A stretch of DNA of 64,000 nt from Rhodobacterales bacterium HTCC2255 (GCA_000153745.1 DS022282.1:62001-126000); one strand, 5' to 3'; numbered from the stretch's first letter, positions 39,229 to 49,011 are shown. The notes: generated by a model not told the origin, from the sequence alone. Numbers and translations are program-made.

Positions 39229-41103
39229 TTAAAAGCCTGTTCCGCCTAAAATTTGTGTATTAATTTGATTTACAGCGTTCTGGTTCAAAATTACACCATC
39301 ACGGTCTTTTAGAGCGGAAGCAAATAATCTCAACAAATCACCAGTAACTTGGTTTGATAATTGAATTCCTACCTGAGAAAGTAATTCTTTGCTTTCATCA
39401 GTTTCAGAATTAAATTCACTAATGTCATTTAATCGTGCTAACAACACAGTATCCCCATTGTCAATTTTGCTGGTTTTACCTGTTTTATTTGAGAATAATT
39501 CTTCAAGAAGCTGAGCAGGTATACCATCAATATATTTATTTCTAGTAATGGAGCTTACACTTTCAGCATTTAGATTTAGGGATTCAAATGTTTCACCATT
39601 ATCTAATTTTATTATTAGCGTATCAGCCAGTTTTAAAAGTGATTTTTTGTCTTCTGAGGCTGACCAATCAGTTGCAACTTGATCTTTTACTGTCTCAAAC
39701 GGGCGCAAAGCTGGTTCTATTAAATCATCTAACCGTAGTGCAAATACTCCACCATCTGATAATTCTCGTAGTTCTGGGAAGCCACCTATTTTTACTTTTA
39801 ATGCTTCAGCTCTAAAACCATCATATGCTGCAATACCGTTTTCAGTAGTGCTATCATATGATATTTTTTCTAATTCCATGGCGGTTTCTTTAGCTATTTC
39901 TTCTAATGTTAAGCCTTGAGCCAATAAGTCATCAATATCCGTAATCATTTCATTTATTAACTTACGACTTTCTATACTCACGTATTCGGCTGTTAATTCT
40001 TCTGCAGCATCTGCAAAGCTAGTATTTTGCGGATCTATAATAGCATTTATTTGAAATAATGCTGGACCCAAGTTTGTGTCAATGGGACCATATATCCCTA
40101 CTTCGGAAGCATTAAATAATAAATCATCTATATCTTTATCTAATTGCCCTTTTTCGATATCACCTAAATCGATATCTGTTTGTGTAAGGCCACGGTCTTC
40201 AGCTACTTTTGTAAATGAAACTTCTTCTTTATCTAATTGATCTTTAACCGTTCTAGCTGTTTTCACTGAATCAAATATGATTCTATCAATTATTCTTCTG
40301 GCAGGCTTATTGAAGCGATCAGGTTGACTTTTATATTCGTCTTTTAATTCACTTTGTGAAACTACAATTCTGTCAGCTAACATTTCGGGGCTTAACAAAA
40401 CATATGTTAATTTACGCGATAATGGAGCTGTATACAAAATATTGTTTTTGTCATAATGGGCTTTCAATTGATCAATAGTAGGGTTTATTGCTTGAGTACT
40501 TAAAAGTTTTTTATCAATACTCGCCCAGTCAAAGCTTCGTTCTTCTCGAGCAAATTTAATTAGTGTCATTGCGTGAGATGATGGAGTTTTTGTACCACTA
40601 GCAACTGCGCCTTCGATTAAACTTCGCGCAATAGCTTTACGGGTCTGAAGTTCATATTCTTTTGTATCTAAGCCACTGTTTTCCAATGCAAATTCGTAAG
40701 CTTCTTTATCAAATTTACCATCTACACTTGTGAATGTTGGAGTTGCGATAATCTCTTCTGCTACTAAATCATCCCCAACGCTAATTTTTAGACGTTTTGC
40801 TTCATTAGACAAAGCCGCACTTGATACAACGTTTTCTAATGCTTCTGATTGCAAGCCATAAGCAGAAATTTCTTGGCTTGTGAGTTGCCTACCAATTTGG
40901 CGTGATATGTTTTGTATGGTATTTCTTAAGCTCTGTGCATAGGAAGTAACTGGTATCGGTTCTTCTCCTACCTTGCCAATTGAGCTAATACGTGACCCAT
41001 CGACACCACCTGAAGCTATGCCTACGAGGCCTAAAGCTAGTAGCCCTAATAAACCATAAACAAAGGGTTGATTTTTTTTGCTAATACGCATTGAAGAAAG
41101 CAT
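39229..41103 (-). CDS. ppiD: Peptidyl-prolyl isomerase with SurA N-terminal domain (PpiD-like)
   Basis: A 624-residue periplasmic folding factor anchored by one N-terminal helix (about residues 14-33, FVYGLLGLLALGLVGIASGG). A SurA-like chaperone domain follows (ARSLxxxIxxISRQIGRQLTSQEI-type sequence), then a parvulin-like region near residues 255-360 (RRIIDRIIFDSVKTARTV, DIDLGDIEKGQL). The parvulin core is divergent, so isomerase activity is uncertain. It heads the chain ppiD-trpEGDC-moaC-moeA, an order seen in many alphaproteobacteria. Divergent from the ABC-F gene across 129 bp. Confidence 0.88.
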   Translation of the reverse strand: MLSSMRISKKNQPFVYGLLGLLALGLVGIASGGVDGSRISSIGKVGEEPIPVTSYAQSLRNTIQNISRQIGRQLTSQEISAYGLQSEALENVVSSAALSNEAKRLKISVGDDLVAEEIIATPTFTSVDGKFDKEAYEFALENSGLDTKEYELQTRKAIARSLIEGAVASGTKTPSSHAMTLIKFAREERSFDWASIDKKLLSTQAINPTIDQLKAHYDKNNILYTAPLSRKLTYVLLSPEMLADRIVVSQSELKDEYKSQPDRFNKPARRIIDRIIFDSVKTARTVKDQLDKEEVSFTKVAEDRGLTQTDIDLGDIEKGQLDKDIDDLLFNASEVGIYGPIDTNLGPALFQINAIIDPQNTSFADAAEELTAEYVSIESRKLINEMITDIDDLLAQGLTLEEIAKETAMELEKISYDSTTENGIAAYDGFRAEALKVKIGGFPELRELSDGGVFALRLDDLIEPALRPFETVKDQVATDWSASEDKKSLLKLADTLIIKLDNGETFESLNLNAESVSSITRNKYIDGIPAQLLEELFSNKTGKTSKIDNGDTVLLARLNDISEFNSETDESKELLSQVGIQLSNQVTGDLLRLFASALKDRDGVILNQNAVNQINTQILGGTGF

Positions 41104-41232
41104 TGATTTAGACCTTTAAAAACTTAAGTTAAGATGTTTTAGGCAACTGTCTAGCGACTGGCAAGTTAAGACTGCAATAACTTGCAATTTTGATGCCTTG
41201 ACTAGAACGATGATTTATTAGAATAGAACCTT

Positions 41233-43056
41233 ATGGCAAAACCTCCAATTCTAACATTAACTGATATTACGCTTTCTTTTGGGGGAAACCCTGTATTTGA
41301 TGGATTGGGTATGACAGTTCAAGAAAGCGATAGAGTCTGTTTAGTAGGGCGAAATGGTTCAGGTAAATCAACTTTAATGAAAGTTATTGCTGGATTAATA
41401 GAACCTGACCAAGGTAATATTTTCTTGAGGCCTGGTCAAAAAGTTGGATACATGGATCAACATCCTGACTTATCAAATTTTGAAACTTTAGGCGACTATG
41501 CTAGATCTGAAATCGATATTATTGATGCATATAAAGTTGATATCATTGCAGAGGGGCTAAAATTAAATCTAGATGCATCTCCAGCTACTGCTTCAGGCGG
41601 TGAAAGACGCAGATCCGCTCTTGTGAAAATTATGGCGGAAGAGCCTGAATTAATGCTTCTTGATGAACCTACTAATCATTTAGACATTGAAGCAATACAA
41701 TGGCTTGAAGATGAGTTGCGACAAACAAAAAAAGCATTTATTTTAATTTCGCATGATAGAGCATTCCTTCGCAATTTGACCCGAGCAACTCTATGGGTTG
41801 ATCGTGGTAAGGTGAGACAAAATCCAAAAGGCTTTGAGGCATTTGAAGATTGGCGTGACAAAACATATGATGAGGAAGATCAACAACGCCATAAGCTTAA
41901 CAGATTAATAAAGTCTGAGGCGCGATGGGCTGTTGAAGGAATATCAGCCCGGAGGAAACGCAACCAAGGTCGTGTAAGGCGCTTAATTGATTTGAAAGAT
42001 GAACGTTCGGGTCAAATAAAACGCCAAGGTGCAGCCGCAATGGCATTTGCTGATAGTCCAAAATCTGGAAAATTAGTTGTTGATGTGAATAATATTTCTA
42101 AAACATTTGAAGATAAAAATATTGTTAATGATTTATCAATTAAAATTACTAGAGGCGAAAGAATTGCATTGGTTGGTCCAAACGGCGTTGGGAAAACTAC
42201 TGTTTTAAATATTTTAATAGGATCCTTAGTACCTGATACAGGAACTGTAAAATTAGGAGTAAATCTTTTATCAGCAATATTCGATCAAAATAGGTCAGCT
42301 TTAAATCCAAATCAATCACTTTGGGAAAGTTTAACAGAAGATAAAGACTTAGGTGTTTCAGGTAAAAATGATCAAATCATGGTCCGTGGTAATCCAAAAC
42401 ACGTTGTGGGTTACCTGAAAGAGTTCTTGTTTGATGAAAATCAAGCGCGAGGTCCAGTATCCGTTTTGTCAGGTGGTGAAAAAGCTAGATTGCTTCTGTC
42501 ACGAATAATGGCACGAGAAAGTAATCTACTTGTAATGGATGAACCTACAAATGATTTAGATGTCGAGACATTAGATCTATTACAAGAAATATTAGATGGC
42601 TATGATGGAACTGTTTTATTAGTTAGTCATGACAGAGATTTTTTAGACAGGGTTGCCACAACCACATTAGCTTTTGAAGGAAATGGTAAAGTTGTAGCAT
42701 ATGCGGGTGGTTGGAGCGATTATCAAACTCAGAAAAAATCACAAAATGCTGAAATCAGACAATCGAAGAATAGTAAAAAGAATTCCAAAAAGCATAACAA
42801 TCAATCTAATGGGGCAAAACAAAATATAAATATAACTTACTCTCAATTAGATAGGCTTAGTAAGCTCCCAGATCTAATTGAGCGGACTGAAGCTGAAATA
42901 ACAAAGTTAGAGGAATTTCTCTCACAAGAAAATTTATTTATTGATTTTCCTGAGAAATTTCAAAAAGCTACTGATGGATTAATTGAGCGTCATGAAATAT
43001 TATCAAATCTTGAATCCGAATGGATTGAATTAGAGACACTAAATAAAGAGGCTTAA
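41233..43056 (+). CDS. uup: ABC-F family ATPase (Uup-like)
   Basis: A 607-residue soluble protein with two ABC ATPase domains and no membrane part. Walker A motifs are GRNGSGKSTLM (about residue 38) and GPNGVGKTTVLN (about 316). Signatures are SGGERRRSALVK and LSGGEKARLLL, with LLLDEPTNHLDIE and VMDEPTNDLDVE. The interdomain linker and a C-terminal basic then coiled-coil region (SKKNSKKHN, then LPDLIERTEAEITKLEEFL) match Uup, which acts on ribosomes and DNA branch structures. It meets lrp convergently with a 2-bp gap. Confidence 0.9.
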   Translation: MAKPPILTLTDITLSFGGNPVFDGLGMTVQESDRVCLVGRNGSGKSTLMKVIAGLIEPDQGNIFLRPGQKVGYMDQHPDLSNFETLGDYARSEIDIIDAYKVDIIAEGLKLNLDASPATASGGERRRSALVKIMAEEPELMLLDEPTNHLDIEAIQWLEDELRQTKKAFILISHDRAFLRNLTRATLWVDRGKVRQNPKGFEAFEDWRDKTYDEEDQQRHKLNRLIKSEARWAVEGISARRKRNQGRVRRLIDLKDERSGQIKRQGAAAMAFADSPKSGKLVVDVNNISKTFEDKNIVNDLSIKITRGERIALVGPNGVGKTTVLNILIGSLVPDTGTVKLGVNLLSAIFDQNRSALNPNQSLWESLTEDKDLGVSGKNDQIMVRGNPKHVVGYLKEFLFDENQARGPVSVLSGGEKARLLLSRIMARESNLLVMDEPTNDLDVETLDLLQEILDGYDGTVLLVSHDRDFLDRVATTTLAFEGNGKVVAYAGGWSDYQTQKKSQNAEIRQSKNSKKNSKKHNNQSNGAKQNINITYSQLDRLSKLPDLIERTEAEITKLEEFLSQENLFIDFPEKFQKATDGLIERHEILSNLESEWIELETLNKEA

Positions 43057-43058
43057 TC

Positions 43059-43502
43059 CTAAATATATTTAGTTGATAGAAATAAACTTGTTTCAGAGTT
43101 GTTTACTCCAGGAAATTTTCTAATTTTTGTCAATATTTCGTCTAATTCATCTAAACTTTGTGTTCCTAGATCAACTATTATATCCCATTTTCCGTTTGTT
43201 GTATGTACAGCTTTAACTTGTTGCAAAGTTACAAGTTTTTTTTGTATTAAATGGGCGCCAGTTCCTTCAATCTGTATCATTACTAATCCGCGCACTGGTG
43301 AAGATTGCACATCTGATTTAGTAATAATAGTAAATCCTAATATTTCGCCATTATTTATAAGTTTATTGATCTTGGTTCTAACAGTTGTTCTAGTTAAGTT
43401 GAGTTCGGCGGCGATGGAGGAAATGCTTGCTCTAGCATTTTTTTTAAGAAAATTAAGTAATATATTATCCATTTTGTTCATTTTTTTATCCATTATGGGC
43501 AT
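43059..43502 (-). CDS. Lrp/AsnC family transcriptional regulator
   Basis: A 147-residue regulator with an N-terminal helix-turn-helix (NILLNFLKKNARASISSIAAELNLT, then RTTVRTKINKLINNGEILGF) and a C-terminal RAM domain (VRGLVMIQIEG ... VKAVHTTNGKWDIIVDL). Four ATGs lie at the N-terminus (43502, 43493, 43481, 43472). The one at 43481 has a weak GGA spaced 7 bases away and may be the true start. It is divergent from arginase and ornithine cyclodeaminase and probably senses an amino acid of that route. Repeats in the gap look like its operators. Confidence 0.87.
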   Translation of the reverse strand: MPIMDKKMNKMDNILLNFLKKNARASISSIAAELNLTRTTVRTKINKLINNGEILGFTIITKSDVQSSPVRGLVMIQIEGTGAHLIQKKLVTLQQVKAVHTTNGKWDIIVDLGTQSLDELDEILTKIRKFPGVNNSETSLFLSTKYI

Positions 43503-43546
43503 TTATAAAATATTATGAGCATTTTTTTCTATTATAATTGATCAAT
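43492..43546. promoter_or_regulatory. Phased repeats between lrp and arginase, putative Lrp-type operator
   Basis: ATTATGGGCATTT (43492-43504) and ATTATGAGCATTT (43512-43524) are 12/13 identical and exactly 20 bp apart, two helical turns. The palindrome ATTGATCAAT follows at 43537-43546. Spaced AT-rich repeats suit octameric Lrp/AsnC proteins; binding is inferred. Confidence 0.45.
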
Positions 43547-43566
43547 CATCAAGCTAAAAGAATGTT

Positions 43567-44496
43567 ATGGATAATAAAAAATACACAATAATAGGTATTC
43601 CCCTTGATTGCGGAAAAACAACAAAAGGCTGTTTGATGGGTCCCGATGCTTATCGCACAGCAGGGATAGTTGAGATGATTAGTGGCTTAGGTCATTACGT
43701 AGATGATATTGGCAATATTTTTCCTGATGAGTTTGAAGAAAATAATGATAAACATCCCAATTTATTTAAGTTAAATGAAAATATAGCATGGGTAAGAAAA
43801 ATATCTCAAATAGCTAAGGATGTGATTAAAAATTCTATACCTATTTTTATGGGTGGTGATCATGCACTTTCTGCAGGTTCAGTATCGGGTGTTTCTGCAT
43901 TTGCTAAAAAAATAAAAAAGCCCCAATTCGTATTATGGTTAGATGCGCACCCAGACTTCCATACACTTCAATCATCAACAAGTGGAAATTTACATGGAAC
44001 ACCTGTTGCATATTTTACTGGACAAAAAGGTTTTAAAACTTTCCCAAATTTAGAAGCGCCAGTTCCAACCAAAAATATTTTGATGCTAGGATTAAGATCA
44101 GTTGATGATGCTGAAAAAAACGCTTTACAGGAATTTTCCATGTCGGCGATTGATATGAGATATATTGATGAATTTGGAATAAAAAAACCACTAAAAAAAT
44201 TTCTTAATCATATAAAAGACGTTAATGGAATGTTGCATCTATCACTTGATGTTGATTTTTTAGATCCAATATCTGCTCCAGGTGTTGGTACAACTGTACC
44301 AGGTGGCGCTACTATAAGAGAAGCTCATTTAGTAATGGAAATGTTGCATGATAGTGATTTGCTATGTTCAATTGATTTAGTCGAATTAAACCCTTTTCTT
44401 GATAAAAAAGGGCAAACTGCACACTTAATGATTGATTTGCTAGCATCGGCGCTAGGAAGAAAGATTTTTGATAAATCTACATGTTCTTACGTATAA
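43567..44496 (+). CDS. rocF: Arginase
   Basis: A 309-residue manganese enzyme that splits arginine into ornithine and urea. Metal-binding blocks are FMGGDHALSAGS, LWLDAHPDFHT and LSLDVDFLDPISAPGVGTTVPGG; the DFLDP form and GVGTTVPGG favour arginase over agmatinase. SIDLVELNPFLD is near the C-terminus. The ornithine cyclodeaminase gene follows after 30 bp, which supports the assignment: arginine to ornithine to proline. The divergent Lrp-type gene probably regulates both. Confidence 0.93.
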   Translation: MDNKKYTIIGIPLDCGKTTKGCLMGPDAYRTAGIVEMISGLGHYVDDIGNIFPDEFEENNDKHPNLFKLNENIAWVRKISQIAKDVIKNSIPIFMGGDHALSAGSVSGVSAFAKKIKKPQFVLWLDAHPDFHTLQSSTSGNLHGTPVAYFTGQKGFKTFPNLEAPVPTKNILMLGLRSVDDAEKNALQEFSMSAIDMRYIDEFGIKKPLKKFLNHIKDVNGMLHLSLDVDFLDPISAPGVGTTVPGGATIREAHLVMEMLHDSDLLCSIDLVELNPFLDKKGQTAHLMIDLLASALGRKIFDKSTCSYV

Positions 44497-44526
44497 AATT
44501 TAATATTTTCATAAAGGTGTTTAGTA

Positions 44527-45576
44527 ATGATCAAACCATCAGATAAAGCGTTAGTTCCATTTGTTTCTGTGGATAATATGATGGCTTTAGTTAATCATAT
44601 TGGTCTCGAGAAAATACTTATTGATTTAGCTTCTGAAATTGAGTGTGATTTTAAGAGGTGGCCGCTATTTGATAAATCTCCTCGTGTAGCATCTCATTCT
44701 AATGTTGGCGTAATTGAATTGATGCCAACAAGTGATGGAGAGTTGTATGGTTTTAAATATGTAAATGGGCATCCAAAAAATACCAAAAAAGGGTTGCAAA
44801 CTGTTACTGCCTTTGGACTGCTGGCAGATGTTAATACTGGATACCCTAAATTATTAAGTGAAATGACTTTATTAACAGCTTTACGAACTGCGGCAACTTC
44901 TGCGCTAGTTGCAAAGTATTTAGCACCTCGCAATTCAAAAGTCATGGCTATGATAGGAAACGGTGCGCAGTCAGAATTTCAATGCATAGCTTTTAAAGCA
45001 ATTTGTGGAATAGAGAAGGTTTGCCTATTTGATACTGATTCAAATGCAACACAAAAAGCTTTTCTAAATTTAGCAAATTACGGATTAAAAGTTGTGAAAT
45101 GCAAATCATCGCAAGAGGCTATATTAAATGCAGATATCATTACTACTTGTACTGCAGATAAGCAATTAGCAACTATCTTAACTGATAATATGGTTGGTGC
45201 TGGTGTTCATATTAATGCAATTGGTGGTGATTGTCCTGGTAAAACAGAATTACATAAAGATATTTTATTGCGGTCTAAAATCTTTGTTGAATATCCAGCT
45301 CAAACAAGAATTGAAGGTGAAATCCAACAATTAAATGAGGATCATCCTATAACTGAGATATGGGAAGTGATTACAGGTAAGTCTGAAGGAAGAACACGTG
45401 ATAGCCAAATAACCTTGTTTGACTCAGTTGGGTTTGCAATTGAAGACTTCTCAGCATTGAAGTTTTTATTAACCAAAATTCAAGATACAAATTTCTTTGA
45501 AAAGTTAGACATGCTTGCAGATCCAGATGATCCAAGAGATTTATTTGGTATGCTTAATAGAGCAAATACTCAATAA
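44527..45576 (+). CDS. ocd: Ornithine cyclodeaminase
   Basis: A 349-residue member of the ornithine cyclodeaminase/mu-crystallin family, which turns ornithine into proline and ammonia with catalytic NAD. The NAD-binding part is VMAMIGNGAQSEFQCIAFK, with TEMTLLTALRTAATSALVAKY-like sequence before it (EMTLLTALRTAATSA) and VHINAIGGDCPGKTELH after it; the Asp in the GGDxPGKTE block is the catalytic acid in known enzymes. Pairing with arginase supports true Ocd activity. The stop faces parE across only 2 bp. Confidence 0.93.
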   Translation: MIKPSDKALVPFVSVDNMMALVNHIGLEKILIDLASEIECDFKRWPLFDKSPRVASHSNVGVIELMPTSDGELYGFKYVNGHPKNTKKGLQTVTAFGLLADVNTGYPKLLSEMTLLTALRTAATSALVAKYLAPRNSKVMAMIGNGAQSEFQCIAFKAICGIEKVCLFDTDSNATQKAFLNLANYGLKVVKCKSSQEAILNADIITTCTADKQLATILTDNMVGAGVHINAIGGDCPGKTELHKDILLRSKIFVEYPAQTRIEGEIQQLNEDHPITEIWEVITGKSEGRTRDSQITLFDSVGFAIEDFSALKFLLTKIQDTNFFEKLDMLADPDDPRDLFGMLNRANTQ

Positions 45577-45578
45577 AA

Positions 45579-47564
45579 TCATACATCTAAATCTTCAACA
45601 AATTTTGCATTTTCTTGGATGTATTGGAATCTTAATTCAGGTTTTTTACCCATCAATCTATCTACTAAATCATCAGTTTGACCAGGTTCATCTTCATCGA
45701 TATTAATTTGAATAAGCTGTCTAGTGGATTTATTCATCGTAGTTTCTTTTAGATCTTTAGCGTCCATTTCACCAAGGCCTTTGAAGCGTGAAATGTCTAT
45801 ACGACCTCTTCCACCTAAACCCTCTTCAATCATATTATTTTTTTCGATGTCATCCATGCAATAAACACGATTTGCACCTTGAGTGAGTCTAAATAATGGT
45901 GGGCATGCCATGTAAAGGTGACCGTTATCAATAAGAGGTCGCATTTGAGTAAAGAAAAATGTCATCAATAAAGATGCTATGTGCGCACCGTCTACATCTG
46001 CATCTGTCATTATAATAATTTTTTCATATCTCAAATCATCAATATTAAATTTTGTTCCTGTTTGAACGCCAAGGGCCTGACAGAGATCATTAATTTCATT
46101 GTTAGCTGACATTTTATTACTAGCTGCGCCCAACACATTAAGTATTTTTCCTCTTAGAGGTAAGAGAGCTTGAGTCTTTCGATCTCTTGCCATTTTGGCG
46201 GATCCTCCAGCTGAGTCTCCTTCAACAATAAAAAGTTCAGTTCCTTCTCGAGTATTGTTTGAACAATCAGTAAGCTTTCCAGGTAAACGCAGTTTTTTTG
46301 TAGCAGATTTTCTTGCAGTGTCTTTTTCTTGTTTTCGCCGTAATCGTTCTTCAGCTTTCAAAACCATATAGTCAAGAATTGCTCCAGCTGATTTGTTATT
46401 CGAAGCCAACCAATTGTCAAAATGGTCTCGAACAGAATTTTCAACCCATTTTATAGCTTCAGTTGTAGCCAGGCGATCTTTTGTTTGCCCAACAAATTTA
46501 GGTTCTGATATAAAGCATGATACTAATGCACAGCCTCCGCCCATGACATCATCTCGTGTAATCGATGCGGATTTTTTATTATTTATAAGTTCGCCATAAG
46601 ACTTAATACCTTTAAGAATTGCAGACCAAAAGCCACTTTCATGTGTTCCGCCTTCAGGTGTTGGAACAGTATTGCAATACGATTGGGTAAAGCTATCGCG
46701 TGATGGCGTCCAGTTTATTGCCCATTCAATGTTACCTATAGTACTATGACCAAATTTTTCTGAAAATTGAACTTTACCCGCAAATGGAATCTCAGAGTAA
46801 ACTGATGAACCTACTAGTCTTTCGTTTAAATAATCTGCAAGTCCATTTGGAAATCTAAATGTGTCTGTGATAGGGGTCTCGTCATTATGCTCAAGACATT
46901 TAGGATCAACTTTCCATCTTATTTCTACACCAGAAAATAAATAAGCTTTAGATTTTGCCATTGCATAAAGGCGTTTTGCTTTAAAATTTAAAGATTTTCC
47001 AAATATTTCTGGATCAGGATGAAAGGTAACGCTTGTTCCACGTCTATTCTGAACTGAACCAAGGTTTTTAAGTTTGCCTTGTGGTAAGCCACGAGAAAAC
47101 TCTAATGCAAATAGCTCTCTATTCTTTGCAACTTCTACTCTAACAAAATCTGAAAGCGCATTAACTACTGATGAACCAACTCCATGCAAGCCACCTGAAG
47201 TTTCATAGTTTTCACCAGAAAATTTTCCACCAGCGTTAAGTGTACAGAATATTATCTCCAGAGCAGATTTATTTGGAAATTTTGGATGCATATCAACAGG
47301 AATTCCACGCCCATTATCTCTAACAGTTACATGGAAGTTTTCATGAAGCTCAACTTCAATCCAAGTAGCGTGACCAGCAACAGCCTCATCCATTGAGTTA
47401 TCAATAATTTCTGCAACCATATGGTGAAGTGCGCGATCATCAGTTCCACCTATGTACATGCCGGGGCGTAATCTAACATGCTCCATATCTTCTAAAACTT
47501 GAATTGAAGATGCGTCGTATGACTTGTCTATAGGTCTATCATCTGAAAAAAGATTATCGGCCAT
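45579..47564 (-). CDS. parE: DNA topoisomerase IV subunit B
   Basis: A 661-residue type IIA topoisomerase ATPase subunit that pairs with ParC to unlink daughter chromosomes. The GHKL ATP site is VAEIIDNSMDEAVAGHA and GGLHGVGSSVVNALS. The Toprim blocks are IVEGDSAGGSAKMARD and IMTDADVDGAHI. Length (about 660) and the start region IQVLEDMEHVRLRPGMYIGG fit ParE better than the longer GyrB. No parC is nearby, which is usual in alphaproteobacteria. Confidence 0.92.
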   Translation of the reverse strand: MADNLFSDDRPIDKSYDASSIQVLEDMEHVRLRPGMYIGGTDDRALHHMVAEIIDNSMDEAVAGHATWIEVELHENFHVTVRDNGRGIPVDMHPKFPNKSALEIIFCTLNAGGKFSGENYETSGGLHGVGSSVVNALSDFVRVEVAKNRELFALEFSRGLPQGKLKNLGSVQNRRGTSVTFHPDPEIFGKSLNFKAKRLYAMAKSKAYLFSGVEIRWKVDPKCLEHNDETPITDTFRFPNGLADYLNERLVGSSVYSEIPFAGKVQFSEKFGHSTIGNIEWAINWTPSRDSFTQSYCNTVPTPEGGTHESGFWSAILKGIKSYGELINNKKSASITRDDVMGGGCALVSCFISEPKFVGQTKDRLATTEAIKWVENSVRDHFDNWLASNNKSAGAILDYMVLKAEERLRRKQEKDTARKSATKKLRLPGKLTDCSNNTREGTELFIVEGDSAGGSAKMARDRKTQALLPLRGKILNVLGAASNKMSANNEINDLCQALGVQTGTKFNIDDLRYEKIIIMTDADVDGAHIASLLMTFFFTQMRPLIDNGHLYMACPPLFRLTQGANRVYCMDDIEKNNMIEEGLGGRGRIDISRFKGLGEMDAKDLKETTMNKSTRQLIQINIDEDEPGQTDDLVDRLMGKKPELRFQYIQENAKFVEDLDV

Positions 47565-47682
47565 TATGGGCTCATTTATTCCGTGTTTGCTCGCTAATCT
47601 TTATCTTATAGGAATTAATAAGATTCGAGTATAGTCGAAATACCTTAATTAATGTTTATAAATTGACATAATTAAATTATCA

Positions 47683-49011
47683 TTAAGTTTCGCCCATTAA
47701 GTGAGGGCAAAATGGAAATTTTGTTATGTTCTCAAAGCCATCTTCAGTTACTAATACCTGGTCTTCTAATTTGATAGAAAAGTCACCCTTTTCTGGCGAA
47801 ACTAATGCTTCAACGCATAAAACCATTCCAGCTTTCAGTTTGTAATCAAAAGCTCCATCAATAAAATTATCAGAATAACTTATTAATGGCCACTCATCAC
47901 ATAATCCAACCCCATGAAACCTACAGCTATATTTACCCTTGTCATATTGAGAGTCTAATTGATGCCCATTAAATGTCAGGTCTCTAAAAGGGGTGTCAGG
48001 TTTTAGCATCTCCATATTTGTCATTATGTGTTCATGAGCATGTTGCATTGCATAAACCATATCAGCTCTTGGTTTTTCATTTCCAATCCACCATGTTCTG
48101 GAAACATCTATGCAAAACCCGTAACATCCAATCAAATCAGTATCAAAGGCCAAGATCTCATTATTTTGTAATTGCCTTGGGCCACATTCTTGAAACCAGG
48201 GGTTTGTCCTTGGTCCGGTTGTTAATAAGCGAGTTTCTATCCATTCGCCACCACGTGCAATATTTGACTTATGTAATTCTGCCCAAATCGCATCTTCAGA
48301 CATTCCAATTGATATTTTATTCTGCATTTCATGTATTGATAGCTCACATGAATGGCTAGCGCATTTCATTGCAAGAATTTCATCAGGACCTTTTATTGAT
48401 CTGCACTTTTCTGTACATTCCTCACCATCCATTATTTCAAATCCCTGTGCCTCAAGCGCACGGATGCCGTGGATCATCCCTTTGTCCAAACCAAGGTTCA
48501 TATTTCTTCCACCATGTTCCGTTATAAGTTCAGTTATTTCTGAAGAGAATAAATCTGCGGCAACATCTATTTTATCACCTCTGTCAAAGTAAAAAAGATC
48601 TGCACCTGATCGTTGTTCTTTTACTAGAGAATTGAATGAAGATAGGAACGGTGAATTCTTATAATCCCATATTACCATATAGCCATCTGCACACAATAAG
48701 ACGGCACGAAATGGATTATGAGTATTCCATAATTGCATATTAGTACTGTCTGTTGCATATCGAATATTTAATGGATCAAACATTAATAACCCGCCCCAAT
48801 CACGATCTACAATGTGTTGTGTGAGGCGCTGCCAGCGGTATTCCCTCATTTTTGTAAGATTAGGTTGTACTAACCCTGCTTTTTTCCATTCATTTATGGC
48901 TAATAATGTTGGGCCTATTTCTACTCGATTGCTATTATTAGGCGTTCCATCTACCAGAAATTGACCTTGAGATGGATCAATTTTTCTTATTTCCGAATAT
49001 TTATTTTGCAT
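47683..49011 (-). CDS. dddP: DMSP lyase DddP (M24 metallopeptidase fold)
   Basis: A 442-residue protein of the DddP group, which cleaves dimethylsulfoniopropionate to dimethyl sulfide and acrylate with a metal centre in a creatinase-like fold. The start MQNKYSEIRKIDPSQG matches the known DddP N-terminus, so I reject the extra 31 codons up to 49104; GGA lies 9 bases upstream. Stretches such as LMFDPLNIRYATDSTNMQLW and RTNPWFQECGPR are near-identical to roseobacter DddP as I remember it. The ligands are Asp290, Asp292, Asp302, His366, Glu401 and Glu416, with spacing identical to that reported for characterised DddP. Cytoplasmic; no DMSP transporter or acrylate gene is adjacent. Confidence 0.93.
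   Translation of the reverse strand: MQNKYSEIRKIDPSQGQFLVDGTPNNSNRVEIGPTLLAINEWKKAGLVQPNLTKMREYRWQRLTQHIVDRDWGGLLMFDPLNIRYATDSTNMQLWNTHNPFRAVLLCADGYMVIWDYKNSPFLSSFNSLVKEQRSGADLFYFDRGDKIDVAADLFSSEITELITEHGGRNMNLGLDKGMIHGIRALEAQGFEIMDGEECTEKCRSIKGPDEILAMKCASHSCELSIHEMQNKISIGMSEDAIWAELHKSNIARGGEWIETRLLTTGPRTNPWFQECGPRQLQNNEILAFDTDLIGCYGFCIDVSRTWWIGNEKPRADMVYAMQHAHEHIMTNMEMLKPDTPFRDLTFNGHQLDSQYDKGKYSCRFHGVGLCDEWPLISYSDNFIDGAFDYKLKAGMVLCVEALVSPEKGDFSIKLEDQVLVTEDGFENITKFPFCPHLMGET

Noticed and set aside
41198-41224. TTGACT ... TAGAAT as a promoter for the ABC-F gene
   Set aside because: The spacer is only 15 bases, and AT-rich sequence gives such matches by chance; not firm enough to list.
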